Of a DNA stretch of 64,000 nucleotides, positions 46,544 to 55,758 are shown piece after piece. The stretch covers positions 485,608 to 549,607 of the forward strand of contig JADJGV010000005.1 in assembly GCA_016707895.1 (NCBI GenBank), given 5' to 3'. Source of the stretch: Myxococcales bacterium. Its GTDB lineage: Bacteria; Myxococcota_A; Polyangia; Haliangiales; Haliangiaceae. Each line of letters starts with the position of its first letter. Position 1 is the stretch's first letter. The position numbers and the translations under genes are program-made. Below the pieces are notes generated by a model, which was not told the DNA's origin, ran no database searches, and worked only from the letters and a program-made list of their open reading frames with translations.

Positions 46544-47536
46544 TCACGCCAGCGCGCGGGCCAGGAACGGCAGGCTGTCGTCCATGCGGTAGTCGATCGC
46601 GGTGTGGTCGTCGTCGAACTCGTCGTAGCGGTGCGGCACCGCCAGCCGGTCGAGGGCGCGGTGCAGCTGCCGCGCGCCGTAGACGAGGTTGTACTGATCG
46701 CGGCGCCCGCAGTCGATGTACAGGCCGCGCAGCGTGCGCAGGTTGGCGGCGCAGGCGTCGACCATCCGCAGCGGATCCCAGGCCAGCCAGCGCTGCCAGC
46801 GCTCGGGATCGAGCTCGCAGGTCAGCGGATCGACCGGCAGCCGCACGCCGAACGGCGCGGTCGGATCGGGGTCGTAGCTGGCCGCCATCGCGCACATCAT
46901 CAGCGCCTCGAGCCGCTCCTCGCCGGGCTTGTCGGTGGCCTCGATCGCCGCGAGCAGCGCCGCCACCGAGCCGCCGAGCGGCTCGAGCACGCGCAGCGCC
47001 GGCGGCAGGTCGGGGAGGTAGCACCACTCGAAGCCGACGTCGCCCGAGTGGCAGGCCGCCGCGGCCCACACGTCGGCGCGGCGCATCGCGTGGACCAGCG
47101 CGCCGTAGCCGCCCGAGCTCTTGCCGAAGACGCCGCGCCGGCCGCCGCCGCCGCAGCCGTAGCGGGCCTCGACCGCGGGCACCAGCTCGTCGCACAGGAA
47201 CCGCTCCCACGGCCCCATCGCGACGCTGTCGATGTACTGGTTGCCGCCGAGCCGGACGAAGCAGTCGGGGAACGCGACCGCGACCGGCGGCATCGCGCCG
47301 CTGGCGATCAGCCGATCGAGCCGCGCCGGGACGTTCTCGCCGAACGCCTTCCACCGGGTGTGGCTGAGCCCGCCGCCGGTGAAGCCGACCAGATCGACCA
47401 GCAGCGGACAGCCGGCGGCGCCGCCGGGCGGCAGGTAGACGTCGACGGTGCGCGCCGGCGACGCGCCGACCAGGTTGGCGTGCAGGAGCTGGCTGGTGAC
47501 GGTGAGGCGTTCGACGACGCCGGCGGGGCGGTTCAC
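46544..47536 (-). CDS. Esterase D-like alpha/beta hydrolase
   Basis: A 330-residue hydrolase with nucleophile Ser in VFGKSSGGYGALV (G-x-S-x-G), an Asp in YIDCGRRDQYN and a His in FDDDHTAIDYR near the C-terminus, the order of the esterase D/putative esterase family. No signal peptide. It acts on small esters; the substrate is unknown. It starts with GTG, seven bases behind TAGGCT, and is divergent from the AraC-type gene, which may regulate it. Confidence 0.88.
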   Translation of the reverse strand: MNRPAGVVERLTVTSQLLHANLVGASPARTVDVYLPPGGAAGCPLLVDLVGFTGGGLSHTRWKAFGENVPARLDRLIASGAMPPVAVAFPDCFVRLGGNQYIDSVAMGPWERFLCDELVPAVEARYGCGGGGRRGVFGKSSGGYGALVHAMRRADVWAAAACHSGDVGFEWCYLPDLPPALRVLEPLGGSVAALLAAIEATDKPGEERLEALMMCAMAASYDPDPTAPFGVRLPVDPLTCELDPERWQRWLAWDPLRMVDACAANLRTLRGLYIDCGRRDQYNLVYGARQLHRALDRLAVPHRYDEFDDDHTAIDYRMDDSLPFLARALA

Positions 47537-47543
47537 GCGCGGC

Positions 47544-47566
47544 AGCCTACGCGATCGCGCTAGGCT
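47544..47566. promoter_or_regulatory. Symmetrical divergent promoter between esterase and AraC genes
   Basis: Two TAGGCT hexamers face away from each other (minus strand at 47549-47544, plus strand at 47561-47566) around a central palindrome CGCGATCGCG (47550-47559). The whole 23-base block is nearly palindromic and fills much of the 41-base gap between the two start codons, at 7 and 11 bases from them. It is a compact back-to-back pair of -10 elements and a probable operator. Confidence 0.5.
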
Positions 47567-47577
47567 CCGGGGCCGCG

Positions 47578-48462
47578 ATGCCCGCGCGCGTGACCGCCTG
47601 GACGCCGACCCTCGAGCTGATCGTCGATCGCGACGCCGCGGCGATCGCGCGGCCGCGGGTGGCGGCGGCGCCGACGCTGATCGCGCCGCTGGCCTCGACG
47701 ACGATCGCGCTGGCGGTGGGCGCGCGCCGCGAGCGGCTCGATCGCACGACCTTCGCGCTGGTGCCGGCCCGGGCCCGCTACCGGCTGGCCTCGACCAGCC
47801 CGGCGCCGCAGGTGGTGACGCTGGTGGTGGGGCCGGCGGCCCGGGCCGAGGTCGAGCGCACCTACGCGCCGCACGTCGCGCCGGCCACCTTCGCGGCGCT
47901 GGTGCGCGAGGCCCGCGTGCTGCCGCGCACCCGCTGGGTCGACGAGTTGGTCCACCGCTACCTGTTCGAGCGCGACGTGTGCGCGCGCCACGGCTCGCTG
48001 GCCACCCGCTTCCTCGAGACCGAGCTGATCAAGGAGCTGTACTTCCTGGCCGACGAGCAGCGCGCCGGCCGGGCCCGGGCGCCGGTGGTGGGCGAGGGCA
48101 GCGCGCTGGTCGAGCGGGCCCGGGCGGCGATCGAGGCGTCGCTGTTCGCGCCGTTCGCGATGGCGGCGCTGGCCCGGGCCTGCCACGCCAGCGAGTCGAG
48201 CCTGACCCGCGCGTTCAAGCAGGCGCTGGGCATCACGCCGGGCGCCTACGTCCGCGAGCGCCGGCTCGACGAGGCCATGCCGCTGCTCGAGTCGGGGCGC
48301 TACAGCGTCGGCGAGGTCGCGGCCCGGGTCGGCTACGCGCGGCAGGCGGCGTTCGCGGCCGCGTTCCAGCGCAAGTTCCACGTCGCGCCGTCGAGCGTGC
48401 GGCCCAAGGCCGGCGCGCCGCCGCTGGCGCCCCACGGCCGGCCGCCGGTGCGGGCGCGGTGA
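47578..48462 (+). CDS. AraC-family transcriptional regulator
   Basis: A 294-residue regulator. The N-terminal domain (about 1-180) is a beta barrel of the type that binds a small ligand. The C-terminal 100 residues carry the two helix-turn-helix units of AraC: ALARACHASESSLTRAFKQ with the usual ALGITPGAYVRERRLD, then YSVGEVAARVGYARQAAF. It likely controls the divergent esterase gene. Confidence 0.92.
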   Translation: MPARVTAWTPTLELIVDRDAAAIARPRVAAAPTLIAPLASTTIALAVGARRERLDRTTFALVPARARYRLASTSPAPQVVTLVVGPAARAEVERTYAPHVAPATFAALVREARVLPRTRWVDELVHRYLFERDVCARHGSLATRFLETELIKELYFLADEQRAGRARAPVVGEGSALVERARAAIEASLFAPFAMAALARACHASESSLTRAFKQALGITPGAYVRERRLDEAMPLLESGRYSVGEVAARVGYARQAAFAAAFQRKFHVAPSSVRPKAGAPPLAPHGRPPVRAR

Positions 48463-48530
48463 CGGTCGCGCGACCACCGTCGCCGGTCCCGCGACAACCG
48501 CGCGGCCGCGGCCGTGGCTAGATGGCCGCC

Positions 48531-50030
48531 ATGGCTCCTCGGTCGCCGCTCGTCGTCGCCTCGGCGTGGCTCGCGCTCTGCGCCGGATGTCCCGACAGCC
48601 AGGCGGTCGCGCCCGGCGACCTCGACGCCGCGCCCGGCGATCCCGACGCCGCCGCGTCCGCCGTCGACGCCGCGCCAGCCCGGGTGTGCGACCCGCGCGG
48701 GTTCGGCGCCGCCGGCGACGGCGCGCGCAAGGACACCGCGGCCATCCAGGCGGCGATCGACGCCTGCGCCACCACCGGCGGCACCGTGCGCCTGGCCGGC
48801 GGCGTGTTCCTGAGCGGCACGATCCGCCTGGCCAGCGGCGTCACGCTCGAGGTCGCCGCCGGCGCGACGCTGCGCGGCAGCCAGGCCATCGCCGACTACC
48901 CCGACCTGGTGCCGCCGATCGCCAACACCCAGCTCGCCAACTGCAAGAAGGCGCTGATCTACGCCGAGGGCGCGACCGGCGTGCGCATCGTCGGCGCCGG
49001 CACCATCGACGGCAACGCCCGCGGCGTCCCGGACTGGAACGGCAACCGCATCCGCGAGGCGCTGCGGCCGATGGCGATCTTCACGACGCTGTCGCGCGAC
49101 GTCCTCGTCGAGGGCGTCACGGTCAAGGACGCCGCCACCTGGGCGGTGGTCCACCTCGAGGTCCGCGGGCTGGTGATCCGCGGCGTCACCGTCGACAGCG
49201 ACCTCGGCCCGACCCACGACGGCATCGACGTGGTCGACGGCCACGACGTGCTGATCGAGGACGTCGACGTCACCAGCGGCGACGACTCGATCTGCCTCAA
49301 GAGCGGCAGCGCCACCGGCACCGAGGACGTGATCGTCCGCCGCAGCCGCACCCGGCAGTCGGGCGTCGCCAACGGCGTCAAGTTCGGCACCGCCTCGGTC
49401 GGCAGCTTCCGCCGGATCCTGGTCGAGGACGTCACGATCGAGCGCGCCCAGGCCGCGGCGATGGCGGTCGAGTCGGTCGACGGCGCGGCGATCGCCGACG
49501 TCACGTTCCGCCGCATCACGGTGCGCGACGTGGGCACGCCGTTCTTCGTGCTGCTCGGCAGCCGCGATCGCGATCCGGCGCAGGTCGGCAGCCTCGCGCG
49601 GGTCAGCTTCGAGGACATCCGCGGCACGGCGATGCGCTACGCGTGGGGCTCGATCGTCACCGGCACGCGGCTCGACGGCGCGACCTTCACGATCCGCGAC
49701 CTGGCGTTCCGCCGCATCGACCTGACGTTCAAGGGCGCCGGCGCCAACCCCAGCCCGGCGCCGTTCACCGACGACAACTTCCCCGAGTACCAGGGCCCGG
49801 TGCCGGGGCGGCCCGGCGTCTTCTACAACCGCTACCCCGACGCCAAGTTCATCACCGGCACCGACGGCCGCGAGAACACCGCCTACCACGGCCCGGGCTA
49901 CGGCCTGCTCGTGCGCCACGCCACCGGCGTGACCTTCGCGGACTGTCGGATGGCGGTCGCCGGCGCCGATCCGCGGCCGTGGCTCGACACCAAGGACACC
50001 GCCGCGGTGACCGGCGCCTGCCAGCCGTGA
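48531..50030 (+). CDS. GH28 polygalacturonase-like lipoprotein
   Basis: A 499-residue lipoprotein: signal WLALCAGCPDS, a linker with Asp/Ala units (DLDAAPGDPDAAAS), then a right-handed parallel beta-helix of glycoside hydrolase family 28. The acid pair appears in THDGIDVVDG and SGDDSICLKSG, and a QSGVANGVKFGT turn replaces the usual GHG segment. GH28 enzymes cut galacturonan in pectin or similar uronans. Lipid anchoring would hold it at the cell surface. The ATG at 48531 is preferred over one nine bases upstream. Confidence 0.9.
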   Translation: MAPRSPLVVASAWLALCAGCPDSQAVAPGDLDAAPGDPDAAASAVDAAPARVCDPRGFGAAGDGARKDTAAIQAAIDACATTGGTVRLAGGVFLSGTIRLASGVTLEVAAGATLRGSQAIADYPDLVPPIANTQLANCKKALIYAEGATGVRIVGAGTIDGNARGVPDWNGNRIREALRPMAIFTTLSRDVLVEGVTVKDAATWAVVHLEVRGLVIRGVTVDSDLGPTHDGIDVVDGHDVLIEDVDVTSGDDSICLKSGSATGTEDVIVRRSRTRQSGVANGVKFGTASVGSFRRILVEDVTIERAQAAAMAVESVDGAAIADVTFRRITVRDVGTPFFVLLGSRDRDPAQVGSLARVSFEDIRGTAMRYAWGSIVTGTRLDGATFTIRDLAFRRIDLTFKGAGANPSPAPFTDDNFPEYQGPVPGRPGVFYNRYPDAKFITGTDGRENTAYHGPGYGLLVRHATGVTFADCRMAVAGADPRPWLDTKDTAAVTGACQP

Positions 50031-50034
50031 GCGG

Positions 50035-50484
50035 TCACTTCACGACGATCGTGACCGTCGCGCCCTGGCACACGCCGTTCTCGGACACCTGCAGGAACGA
50101 CGGGCCGCCCTCGGGCGCGGTCAGGTCGTAGCTCTCGGGCGCGTCCGAGCACACCTCCTCCATCAGGCCGGCGTCGCCACCGTTGTCCTTGAGGAAGCCG
50201 ATGCCGACGCACGCCTGGTCCTTGGGCGAGCTGACCGAGACGTCGAGGTGGATCGCCTCGCCGGGGGCGATCTGCAGCTTGGCGTAGCCGCTGGTGTGGC
50301 AGCCGAGCGGCGCGGTGATGGTGGCGCCGCGGTCGTACATGACGCCGTCGGCCATGGTGTCACCCAGCGGGTGGTCGCCGCCGCCGCCACCGCCACCGGC
50401 GCTGGTGCCGCCCCCCTTCTTGACCATCGAACAGGCCGCGAGCAGCGACAGGGCGATCCCGACGAACAGACGCGTGTGCTTCAT
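50035..50484 (-). CDS. Small Gly-rich-linker lipoprotein
   Basis: A 149-residue lipoprotein: signal LSLLAACSMVKKG, a run of Gly, then a beta-sandwich-like domain with three Cys (GCHTSG, QACVGIG, EVCSDAP) and a fourth in NGVCQGATV, so two disulphides are possible. Function unknown. It converges on the GH28 gene with only four bases between stops. Confidence 0.75.
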   Translation of the reverse strand: MKHTRLFVGIALSLLAACSMVKKGGGTSAGGGGGGGDHPLGDTMADGVMYDRGATITAPLGCHTSGYAKLQIAPGEAIHLDVSVSSPKDQACVGIGFLKDNGGDAGLMEEVCSDAPESYDLTAPEGGPSFLQVSENGVCQGATVTIVVK

Positions 50485-50568
50485 GTCGGGTAGAGACAGG
50501 CTGGCCAGCGGTGTGACGGGCGCCCCACGCCTTTTCGATCTGGACGAGCCCCGCGGCCGGCCGATTCG

Positions 50569-51684
50569 GTGGCTGTGCGGCACCTCCTCTTGACGGCGCT
50601 CATCGCCCTGGCCCCCGGGTGCAAGGTGTTCGACCAGCCCAAGCGTGTCGATGGCTTGGAGCAACGCGTCGACGAGCTCGCCGACGCGGTGTCCAAGCTG
50701 GTCGGCGAGCCGGTGGCCCAGCGGCAGAAGCCCAAGGCCAAGGCCCACGACGAGGAGGGCGACGGCGAGGCCGCCGACGCCGACCCCAAGGCCCGCAAGG
50801 CCCGCCGGCCCAAGTCCGAGGCCCGCGCCGGCCGCGACCGCGGCGACCGGACCGCGAAGGCCGAGCCCGACCAGCACCGCCAGGCCTCCGCGAACGCCAG
50901 CCATGACGACGACCCGGCCGATGAGCCGGCCGATCCGCCGGCCGACGACCACGCCGCCGCCGACGACGACCACGCCGACGCCGCCGAGCCCACGCCGCCG
51001 CCCGCCGCTCACGGCGCCGCGCCCCACTGGGCGTACGCCGGCGCCCAGGGGCCCAGCCACTGGGGCGAGCTCGACGAGCAGTTCGCGGCCTGCGGCGACG
51101 GCCACGAGCAGTCGCCGATCGACATCCTGCCGAAGCGGCGCGCCGCCCAGGACGAGTCGGTGTTCTTCGTCTACAAGCCGACCGCCGGCAAGGTGACCGA
51201 CAACGGCCACACCGTGCAGGTCGACCTCCAGCCCGGCAGCTACGCGGTGGTCGACGGCGCGCGCTACGAGCTGGTGCAGTTCCACTTCCACACCCCCAGC
51301 GAGCACACCATCGCGGGCGAGGCCTACGCGATGGAGCTGCACCTCGTGCACAAGAACAAGGCCGGCAAGCTGGCGGTCGTCGGCGTGCTGATCGCCGACG
51401 GCGCGCCCTCGAGCGCGCTGGCGCCGGTGTGGAAGCAGCTGCCCAAGGCCGGCGGCAGCGGCGCGCTCAAGAAGCCGTTCGACCCCAGCGCGCTCCTCCC
51501 GTCCGACACCGGCGCCTACCGCTACGCCGGCTCGCTCACCACGCCGCCGTGCAGCGAGGGCGTGAAGTGGATCGTGCTGCGCCGCACCGCCACCGACGCC
51601 GACAAGCGCATCGCCGCGTTCCGCGCGCGCTTCGGCGCCAACGCCCGCCCGACCCAGTCGCTGGGCGAGCGCGAGCTGCAGTAG
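50569..51684 (+). CDS. Alpha-type carbonic anhydrase lipoprotein with long charged linker
   Basis: A 371-residue envelope enzyme. The signal LIALAPGCK suits lipidation. Residues about 25-150 are a long hydrophilic spacer, first a heptad-like helix (GLEQRVDELADAVSKLVG), then Lys/Arg/Asp/Ala/His-rich. The catalytic domain starts near HWAYAGAQGPSHWGEL. Zinc ligands are H239 and H241 in QFHFHTPSEH and H258 in ELHLVH; LTTPPCSEGVKW completes the active-site wall. It hydrates CO2 to bicarbonate outside the inner membrane. The His/Asp-rich part of the linker could also bind metal. Confidence 0.93.
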   Translation: MAVRHLLLTALIALAPGCKVFDQPKRVDGLEQRVDELADAVSKLVGEPVAQRQKPKAKAHDEEGDGEAADADPKARKARRPKSEARAGRDRGDRTAKAEPDQHRQASANASHDDDPADEPADPPADDHAAADDDHADAAEPTPPPAAHGAAPHWAYAGAQGPSHWGELDEQFAACGDGHEQSPIDILPKRRAAQDESVFFVYKPTAGKVTDNGHTVQVDLQPGSYAVVDGARYELVQFHFHTPSEHTIAGEAYAMELHLVHKNKAGKLAVVGVLIADGAPSSALAPVWKQLPKAGGSGALKKPFDPSALLPSDTGAYRYAGSLTTPPCSEGVKWIVLRRTATDADKRIAAFRARFGANARPTQSLGERELQ

Positions 51685-51687
51685 CGG

Positions 51688-53142
51688 TCAGCGATCGGCG
51701 TCGTCGACCTTCTGCGCGTAGCCGCGGACCGGCGGGTCGGGATCGGCCTTGGACCGCACCCGCACCACCGAGCCGGGCGCCTCGACGACGCCGGCCGCCA
51801 TCGACCAGCCGGGCGGCACCTGCGGGTCGGTGAAGAAGTAGAGCCAGCGGGCGTCGCGCGGCGCCAGGTTCACGCAGCCGTGGCTCTTCTGGAAGCCGAA
51901 CCGGTCGTGCCAGTACGAGGTGTGCAGCGCCAGGCCCTTCTCGGGGCTGAAGAACTGCGTCCACGGCACGGTCGCGACCGAGTACGGGTCCTCGCCGGTG
52001 AGGCCCTTCATGTCCGTCTCCGAGACCTTCTTCCAGATGCGGTAGATGCCGGTCTCGGTCGGCGTGTCCTTGAGGCCGGTCGACACCAACGTCGCGTAGA
52101 CCGGCAGGTCGCCCTCGTACGCCACCAGCAGCTGCTGATCGAGATCGACGTCGATCCACCGCTCGCCCGGCTTGACCCCGGCCGGCAGCGGCATCGGCAT
52201 CGCCACCCGCACCTGGCCGGCGTCGATCCACTCGCCGTCGCCGATGCGGTACGCGATGACCGCGCCCCCGTCCTGCGCGGTCTCGAGCACCGGCACCGCC
52301 ATGCGCTCCTTGAGCTGGCGCCGCGAGCCGCCGCCGCGCGGCGCGCCGTGGGTCCAGGTGGTGGTGGCGTCGCCGCGCGGCCAGACGATCGCCAGCGGCA
52401 AGGTCAGGCCGGTGTCGTCGCCCAGGCGCACGCCCTGGTAGCGGCTGGGATCGTGCTGGCGGATCGCGCTCTGCGGCAGGTACTCGTCGGCGGACTTGCT
52501 GATCTTCCAGAACAGCTTGCCGCCGGCGTTGAGCTCGCCGTACTTGCGCAGGTTGACCGAGCCGAGCAGCGGCCGGCCCTTGACCAGCCCGGCGGCGGCG
52601 GCGGCCTCGGCGGCGGCGGCCCGCTCGTCGGCGAACTCGTCGTCGGGGTCGGTGACCGGCTCGTCGGTGGGCGGCGGCGCGGTCGGCTTCTTGCCGGCCT
52701 TGGCCTTGGTGTAGACGTAGCTGCCGGCGTCGATGACCTTGCCGTAGAAGCCCGGCACCACCTCGCCGCGCTCGAGCCGGGGCAGCTCGACGCCGCTGGG
52801 GGCCTTGGGCGACGGCTCGAGGAAGTCGCCGCACACCCAGCCCTGGGGCTCGATCGCGTACCAGCTCTTCTCGCAGCCGGGCCCGGCCTTGGCGTCGCGC
52901 CAGGCGACGCGGGTGTCGCCGGCGACGGTGCCGATGCGCTTGGCGGCCTCGTCGGGGCCGAGCCGGGCGGCGACCGTGCGGATCAGCCGCAGCGAGCGGG
53001 TGTCGGGGGGCAGCTCGGGGCGGGCCGGCGGCGGGGGGGTGACCGCGACCGCGGGGCCGCTGGCGTCGGGGCCGGCGGGCTTGCCGCCGCCGCCGCTGCT
53101 CCCGCACGCGGCGCACGCGACCAAGGCGAGGAAGCGACGCAC
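51688..53142 (-). CDS. L,D-transpeptidase (YkuD) lipoprotein
   Basis: A 484-residue secreted protein, probably a lipoprotein (signal LALVACAACG). Residues about 55-290 are SH3-like and linker regions including a Pro/Asp/Glu/Ala-rich part. The YkuD domain (about 335-460) begins WIDVDLDQQLLVAYEGD and holds the catalytic HTSYWHDRFGF followed by SHGCVNL, with the nucleophile Cys. It would form 3-3 peptidoglycan cross-links or attach proteins to the wall. The GTG at 53142 is preferred to the ATG at 53160 for a cleaner signal. Confidence 0.9.
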   Translation of the reverse strand: MRRFLALVACAACGSSGGGGKPAGPDASGPAVAVTPPPPARPELPPDTRSLRLIRTVAARLGPDEAAKRIGTVAGDTRVAWRDAKAGPGCEKSWYAIEPQGWVCGDFLEPSPKAPSGVELPRLERGEVVPGFYGKVIDAGSYVYTKAKAGKKPTAPPPTDEPVTDPDDEFADERAAAAEAAAAAGLVKGRPLLGSVNLRKYGELNAGGKLFWKISKSADEYLPQSAIRQHDPSRYQGVRLGDDTGLTLPLAIVWPRGDATTTWTHGAPRGGGSRRQLKERMAVPVLETAQDGGAVIAYRIGDGEWIDAGQVRVAMPMPLPAGVKPGERWIDVDLDQQLLVAYEGDLPVYATLVSTGLKDTPTETGIYRIWKKVSETDMKGLTGEDPYSVATVPWTQFFSPEKGLALHTSYWHDRFGFQKSHGCVNLAPRDARWLYFFTDPQVPPGWSMAAGVVEAPGSVVRVRSKADPDPPVRGYAQKVDDADR

Positions 53143-53198
53143 CCCTTGGTGGTAGCACAAGGGCGGCGCCCGCGCGCCTCGTGGTAGGATCCTCGACG

Positions 53199-54443
53199 AT
53201 GAAGCTCGGCGAGATGCTGGTCCGCGACGGTCGCCTGACCGAGGCCCAGCTGGCCGGCGCGGTGGCGCAGCAGCAGCGCACCGGCGGCCGCTTCGGCACC
53301 GTGCTGTTCGAGATGGGCTACATCGATCTCGACGCGCTGACCGTGTACCTGGGCCTCGAGCTGGCGATCCCGATCGCCACCGGCGCGATGCTCGAGCGCG
53401 CCAAGCGGGCCGCGGTGCAGCTGCTGACGCCCGAGCAGGCGTTCCGCTACAAGTGCGTGCCGCTGATCGTCCAGGACCGTCAGCTGATCGCCGCGATCGA
53501 CGAGCCCCACGACCTCGACACGCTCGACGCGCTGAGCCACCTGACCGGCTACCGGATCATCCCGCGGGTCGCCGCCGAGGTCCGCATCTACTACTACATC
53601 GAGCGCTTCTACGGCATCGAGCGGCCGGCGCGGTTCCGCGCGCTGGGCGACACCCCGCGCGGCGACGCGCCGCCGTCGGCCAGCCTGCCGGCGCCGCCGC
53701 TGCCGGGCCTGCCGCCGGTGTCGGCGCGGCCGGTGATCGCGCCGCGCCCGGCCCAGCCGCTGCGCTACGGCCGCGCGCCGACGCCGCTGCCGGTCGACCT
53801 GGCCGAGGACCTCACGCTCGAGGCCTCGGACATGCTCGAGGAGATCACCTCCGACGGCACCGCGGTCGCCGAGACCGCGCCGGTGACCGCGCCGCGGCCC
53901 GCGGGCCAGCCGGTGCCCGAGGGCTCGACCACGCAGCGCATCTGGGTCCCGATCCCGGCCGCCCGCGCCATCGACGCGATCGACGCGGCCACCGATCGCA
54001 GCGCCATCGCCGACGCGCTGCTCGGCTTCGCGACGACCCTGTTCGACGTCGCGGTGCTGTTCATCGTCCGCGACAGCTTCGCCTTCGGCTGGAAGGCGGT
54101 CGGCGACGGCGTCGACCTCGGCCGCGTCGAGTGCGCGCTGATCCCGCTCGAGGCCACCTCGATCTTCCAGCAGGCCGTCGCCGCCCCCGACGCCGTCTAC
54201 CACGGCCAGCCCACGCCCTCGGCCATCGTCTCCTACTGGTACAAGGTGCTGCGGGTCACCGCGCCCAGCGACGCCACCATCGCCGCGGTCTCGATCCGCA
54301 AGCGCGCCGTCAACCTGCTCTACGGCCACCGCGTCGGCCGACCCCCGCTCGCCCCCGACGAGCTCGCCGAGCTGACGGCGGTGAGCGCCGCCGCGGCGTC
54401 GGGGTACGCCCGGCTGATCGCCGGCGCGAAGCGGAAGGACTAG
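53199..54443 (+). CDS. Stand-alone MshEN/T2SSE_N protein, possible c-di-GMP sensor
   Basis: A 414-residue protein. Residues 1 to about 150 match the MshEN (type II secretion/pilus ATPase N-terminal) fold: KLGEMLVRDGRLTEAQL, AVAQQQRTGGRFGTVL, then MGYIDLDALTVYLG and the second half VPLIVQDRQLIAAIDEP. MshEN domains can bind cyclic di-GMP. No ATPase domain follows. Residues about 150-230 are a Pro/Ala linker with an acidic patch, and 245-400 resemble a GAF-like sensor (DVAVLFIVRDSFAFGWKAVG). It may translate c-di-GMP into a protein interaction. TAGGAT lies eight bases before the ATG. Confidence 0.82.
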   Translation: MKLGEMLVRDGRLTEAQLAGAVAQQQRTGGRFGTVLFEMGYIDLDALTVYLGLELAIPIATGAMLERAKRAAVQLLTPEQAFRYKCVPLIVQDRQLIAAIDEPHDLDTLDALSHLTGYRIIPRVAAEVRIYYYIERFYGIERPARFRALGDTPRGDAPPSASLPAPPLPGLPPVSARPVIAPRPAQPLRYGRAPTPLPVDLAEDLTLEASDMLEEITSDGTAVAETAPVTAPRPAGQPVPEGSTTQRIWVPIPAARAIDAIDAATDRSAIADALLGFATTLFDVAVLFIVRDSFAFGWKAVGDGVDLGRVECALIPLEATSIFQQAVAAPDAVYHGQPTPSAIVSYWYKVLRVTAPSDATIAAVSIRKRAVNLLYGHRVGRPPLAPDELAELTAVSAAAASGYARLIAGAKRKD

Positions 54444-54490
54444 CTCGCCGGATCCTCGACCGTCCCCTCGCGCTCCCGGGGCGTCCACGA

Positions 54491-54517
54491 TAGGGTCGAG
54501 ACGGGCCGGCATCGGCC
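54491..54517 (+). promoter_or_regulatory. Probable promoter and leader hairpin of the polysaccharide operon
   Basis: TAGGGT at 54491-54496 resembles the -10 elements seen elsewhere in the window, but here it lies 31 bases before the ATG. The leader contains a perfect 6-bp hairpin GGGCCG-GCAT-CGGCCC (54503-54518), ten bases ahead of the start codon, which could modulate translation. Confidence 0.35.
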
Positions 54518-54527
54518 CCGCAGTCAG

Positions 54528-55688
54528 ATGAGCCTCCCCGCGCCACGAACCGAAGGGACCGGAGCGAGCGGTTTTCCGCGTCGCGTGCTCCACGTCTTCG
54601 GCACGATGCATCGCGGCGGCGCCGAGCTCCGGACCGTCGAGATCATGCGGCGCACGGACGCCCGGCTGGTCGTGCAGGAGTTCGCGACGCTGTCGGGCAA
54701 CCCGGGCACCCTCGATGACGAGATCCGCCGGCTCGGCGGCGCGGTCCACCCGTGTCGCCTCGACGCAGGCTTCGCGCCCCGGTTCATGCGCCTCATCCGT
54801 GAGCGACGGATCGATGTCGTGCACTCGCACGTGTTCCTGACCTCAGGGATGATGCTGGCGCTGGCGCTCGCGGTCGGGGTCCCGCAGCGCATCGCCCACT
54901 TCCGGTCGACCTCCGACGGCCAACCGTCGACCGTGCGGCGCCGCGCCTACCGCGCCGGCATGCGCCGGCTGCTCGACGCGACGGCCACCGACCTGGTCGG
55001 CGTCTCGGCCGCGAGCCTGGTCGCGGGCTGGTCGCCGGGCTGGCAACACGACCGGCGCTGTCAGGTCATCTACAACGGCGTCGATCCTGCGCGCTTCGCC
55101 GACGCGGTGGACGACGGCGGCGTGCGCGCGGAGCTCGCGGTGCCCGCGGGCGCGCCGCTGCTGGTGCAGGTCGGCCGCTTCGACCCGCCCAAGAACCACC
55201 GGTTCACCGCGACGCTCTTGCCCCTCCTCCCGCACGCGCACGTGGTGTTCGTCGGTCGCGGCGGCACCGCGCTCGAGGCCGAGGCCCAGCGGCAGCTCGC
55301 CGCGAGCGGATGCCGCGCGCGCGCGCACTTCGTCGGCGAGCGCACCGATGTGGGACGGTGGCTGGTCGCGGCCGACGCGTCGATCTTGCCTTCTGTGGTC
55401 GAGGGGCTCCCCGGGGTCGTGCTCGAATCGCTGGCCTGCGGGACGCCGGTCCTCGCCGCCGACCTGCCCGGCGTCCGTGAGGTCGCCGACCGCGTCGAGG
55501 GCGTGACCGTGGTCCCGACCACGTCGCCAGGGGCGTGGGCCGACGCCCTGCGGTCGATGCCATCGCCAACGCCGGCCGCGCGCGCACGCCTGCGCGCGGG
55601 CCTCGCCGCGAGCCCGTTCACGATCGACGCGGCCGTGGCCGGGCACGTCGCGCTGTGGACGCGTCCCCGCCGTCGGGGAGACTCATGA
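54528..55688 (+). CDS. GT4-family glycosyltransferase
   Basis: A 386-residue GT-B retaining glycosyltransferase. It opens VLHVFGTMHRGGAELRTVEI, the GGAE-type acceptor loop. The C-terminal domain has LVQVGRFDPPKNH, HFVGERTDVGRWL and the nucleotide-sugar motif E-x7-E in VEGLPGVVLESLACG. It adds a sugar to a growing polysaccharide at the cytoplasmic face of the membrane and is first in the cluster of flippase, amidotransferase and polymerase genes. Confidence 0.92.
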   Translation: MSLPAPRTEGTGASGFPRRVLHVFGTMHRGGAELRTVEIMRRTDARLVVQEFATLSGNPGTLDDEIRRLGGAVHPCRLDAGFAPRFMRLIRERRIDVVHSHVFLTSGMMLALALAVGVPQRIAHFRSTSDGQPSTVRRRAYRAGMRRLLDATATDLVGVSAASLVAGWSPGWQHDRRCQVIYNGVDPARFADAVDDGGVRAELAVPAGAPLLVQVGRFDPPKNHRFTATLLPLLPHAHVVFVGRGGTALEAEAQRQLAASGCRARAHFVGERTDVGRWLVAADASILPSVVEGLPGVVLESLACGTPVLAADLPGVREVADRVEGVTVVPTTSPGAWADALRSMPSPTPAARARLRAGLAASPFTIDAAVAGHVALWTRPRRRGDS

Positions 55689-55758
55689 TGCGCACGCGTA
55701 CGTGCTCGGCCGCGACACGCGCGCCGCGCGACGCCAGCGACTATGCTCGCCGGCGAGC

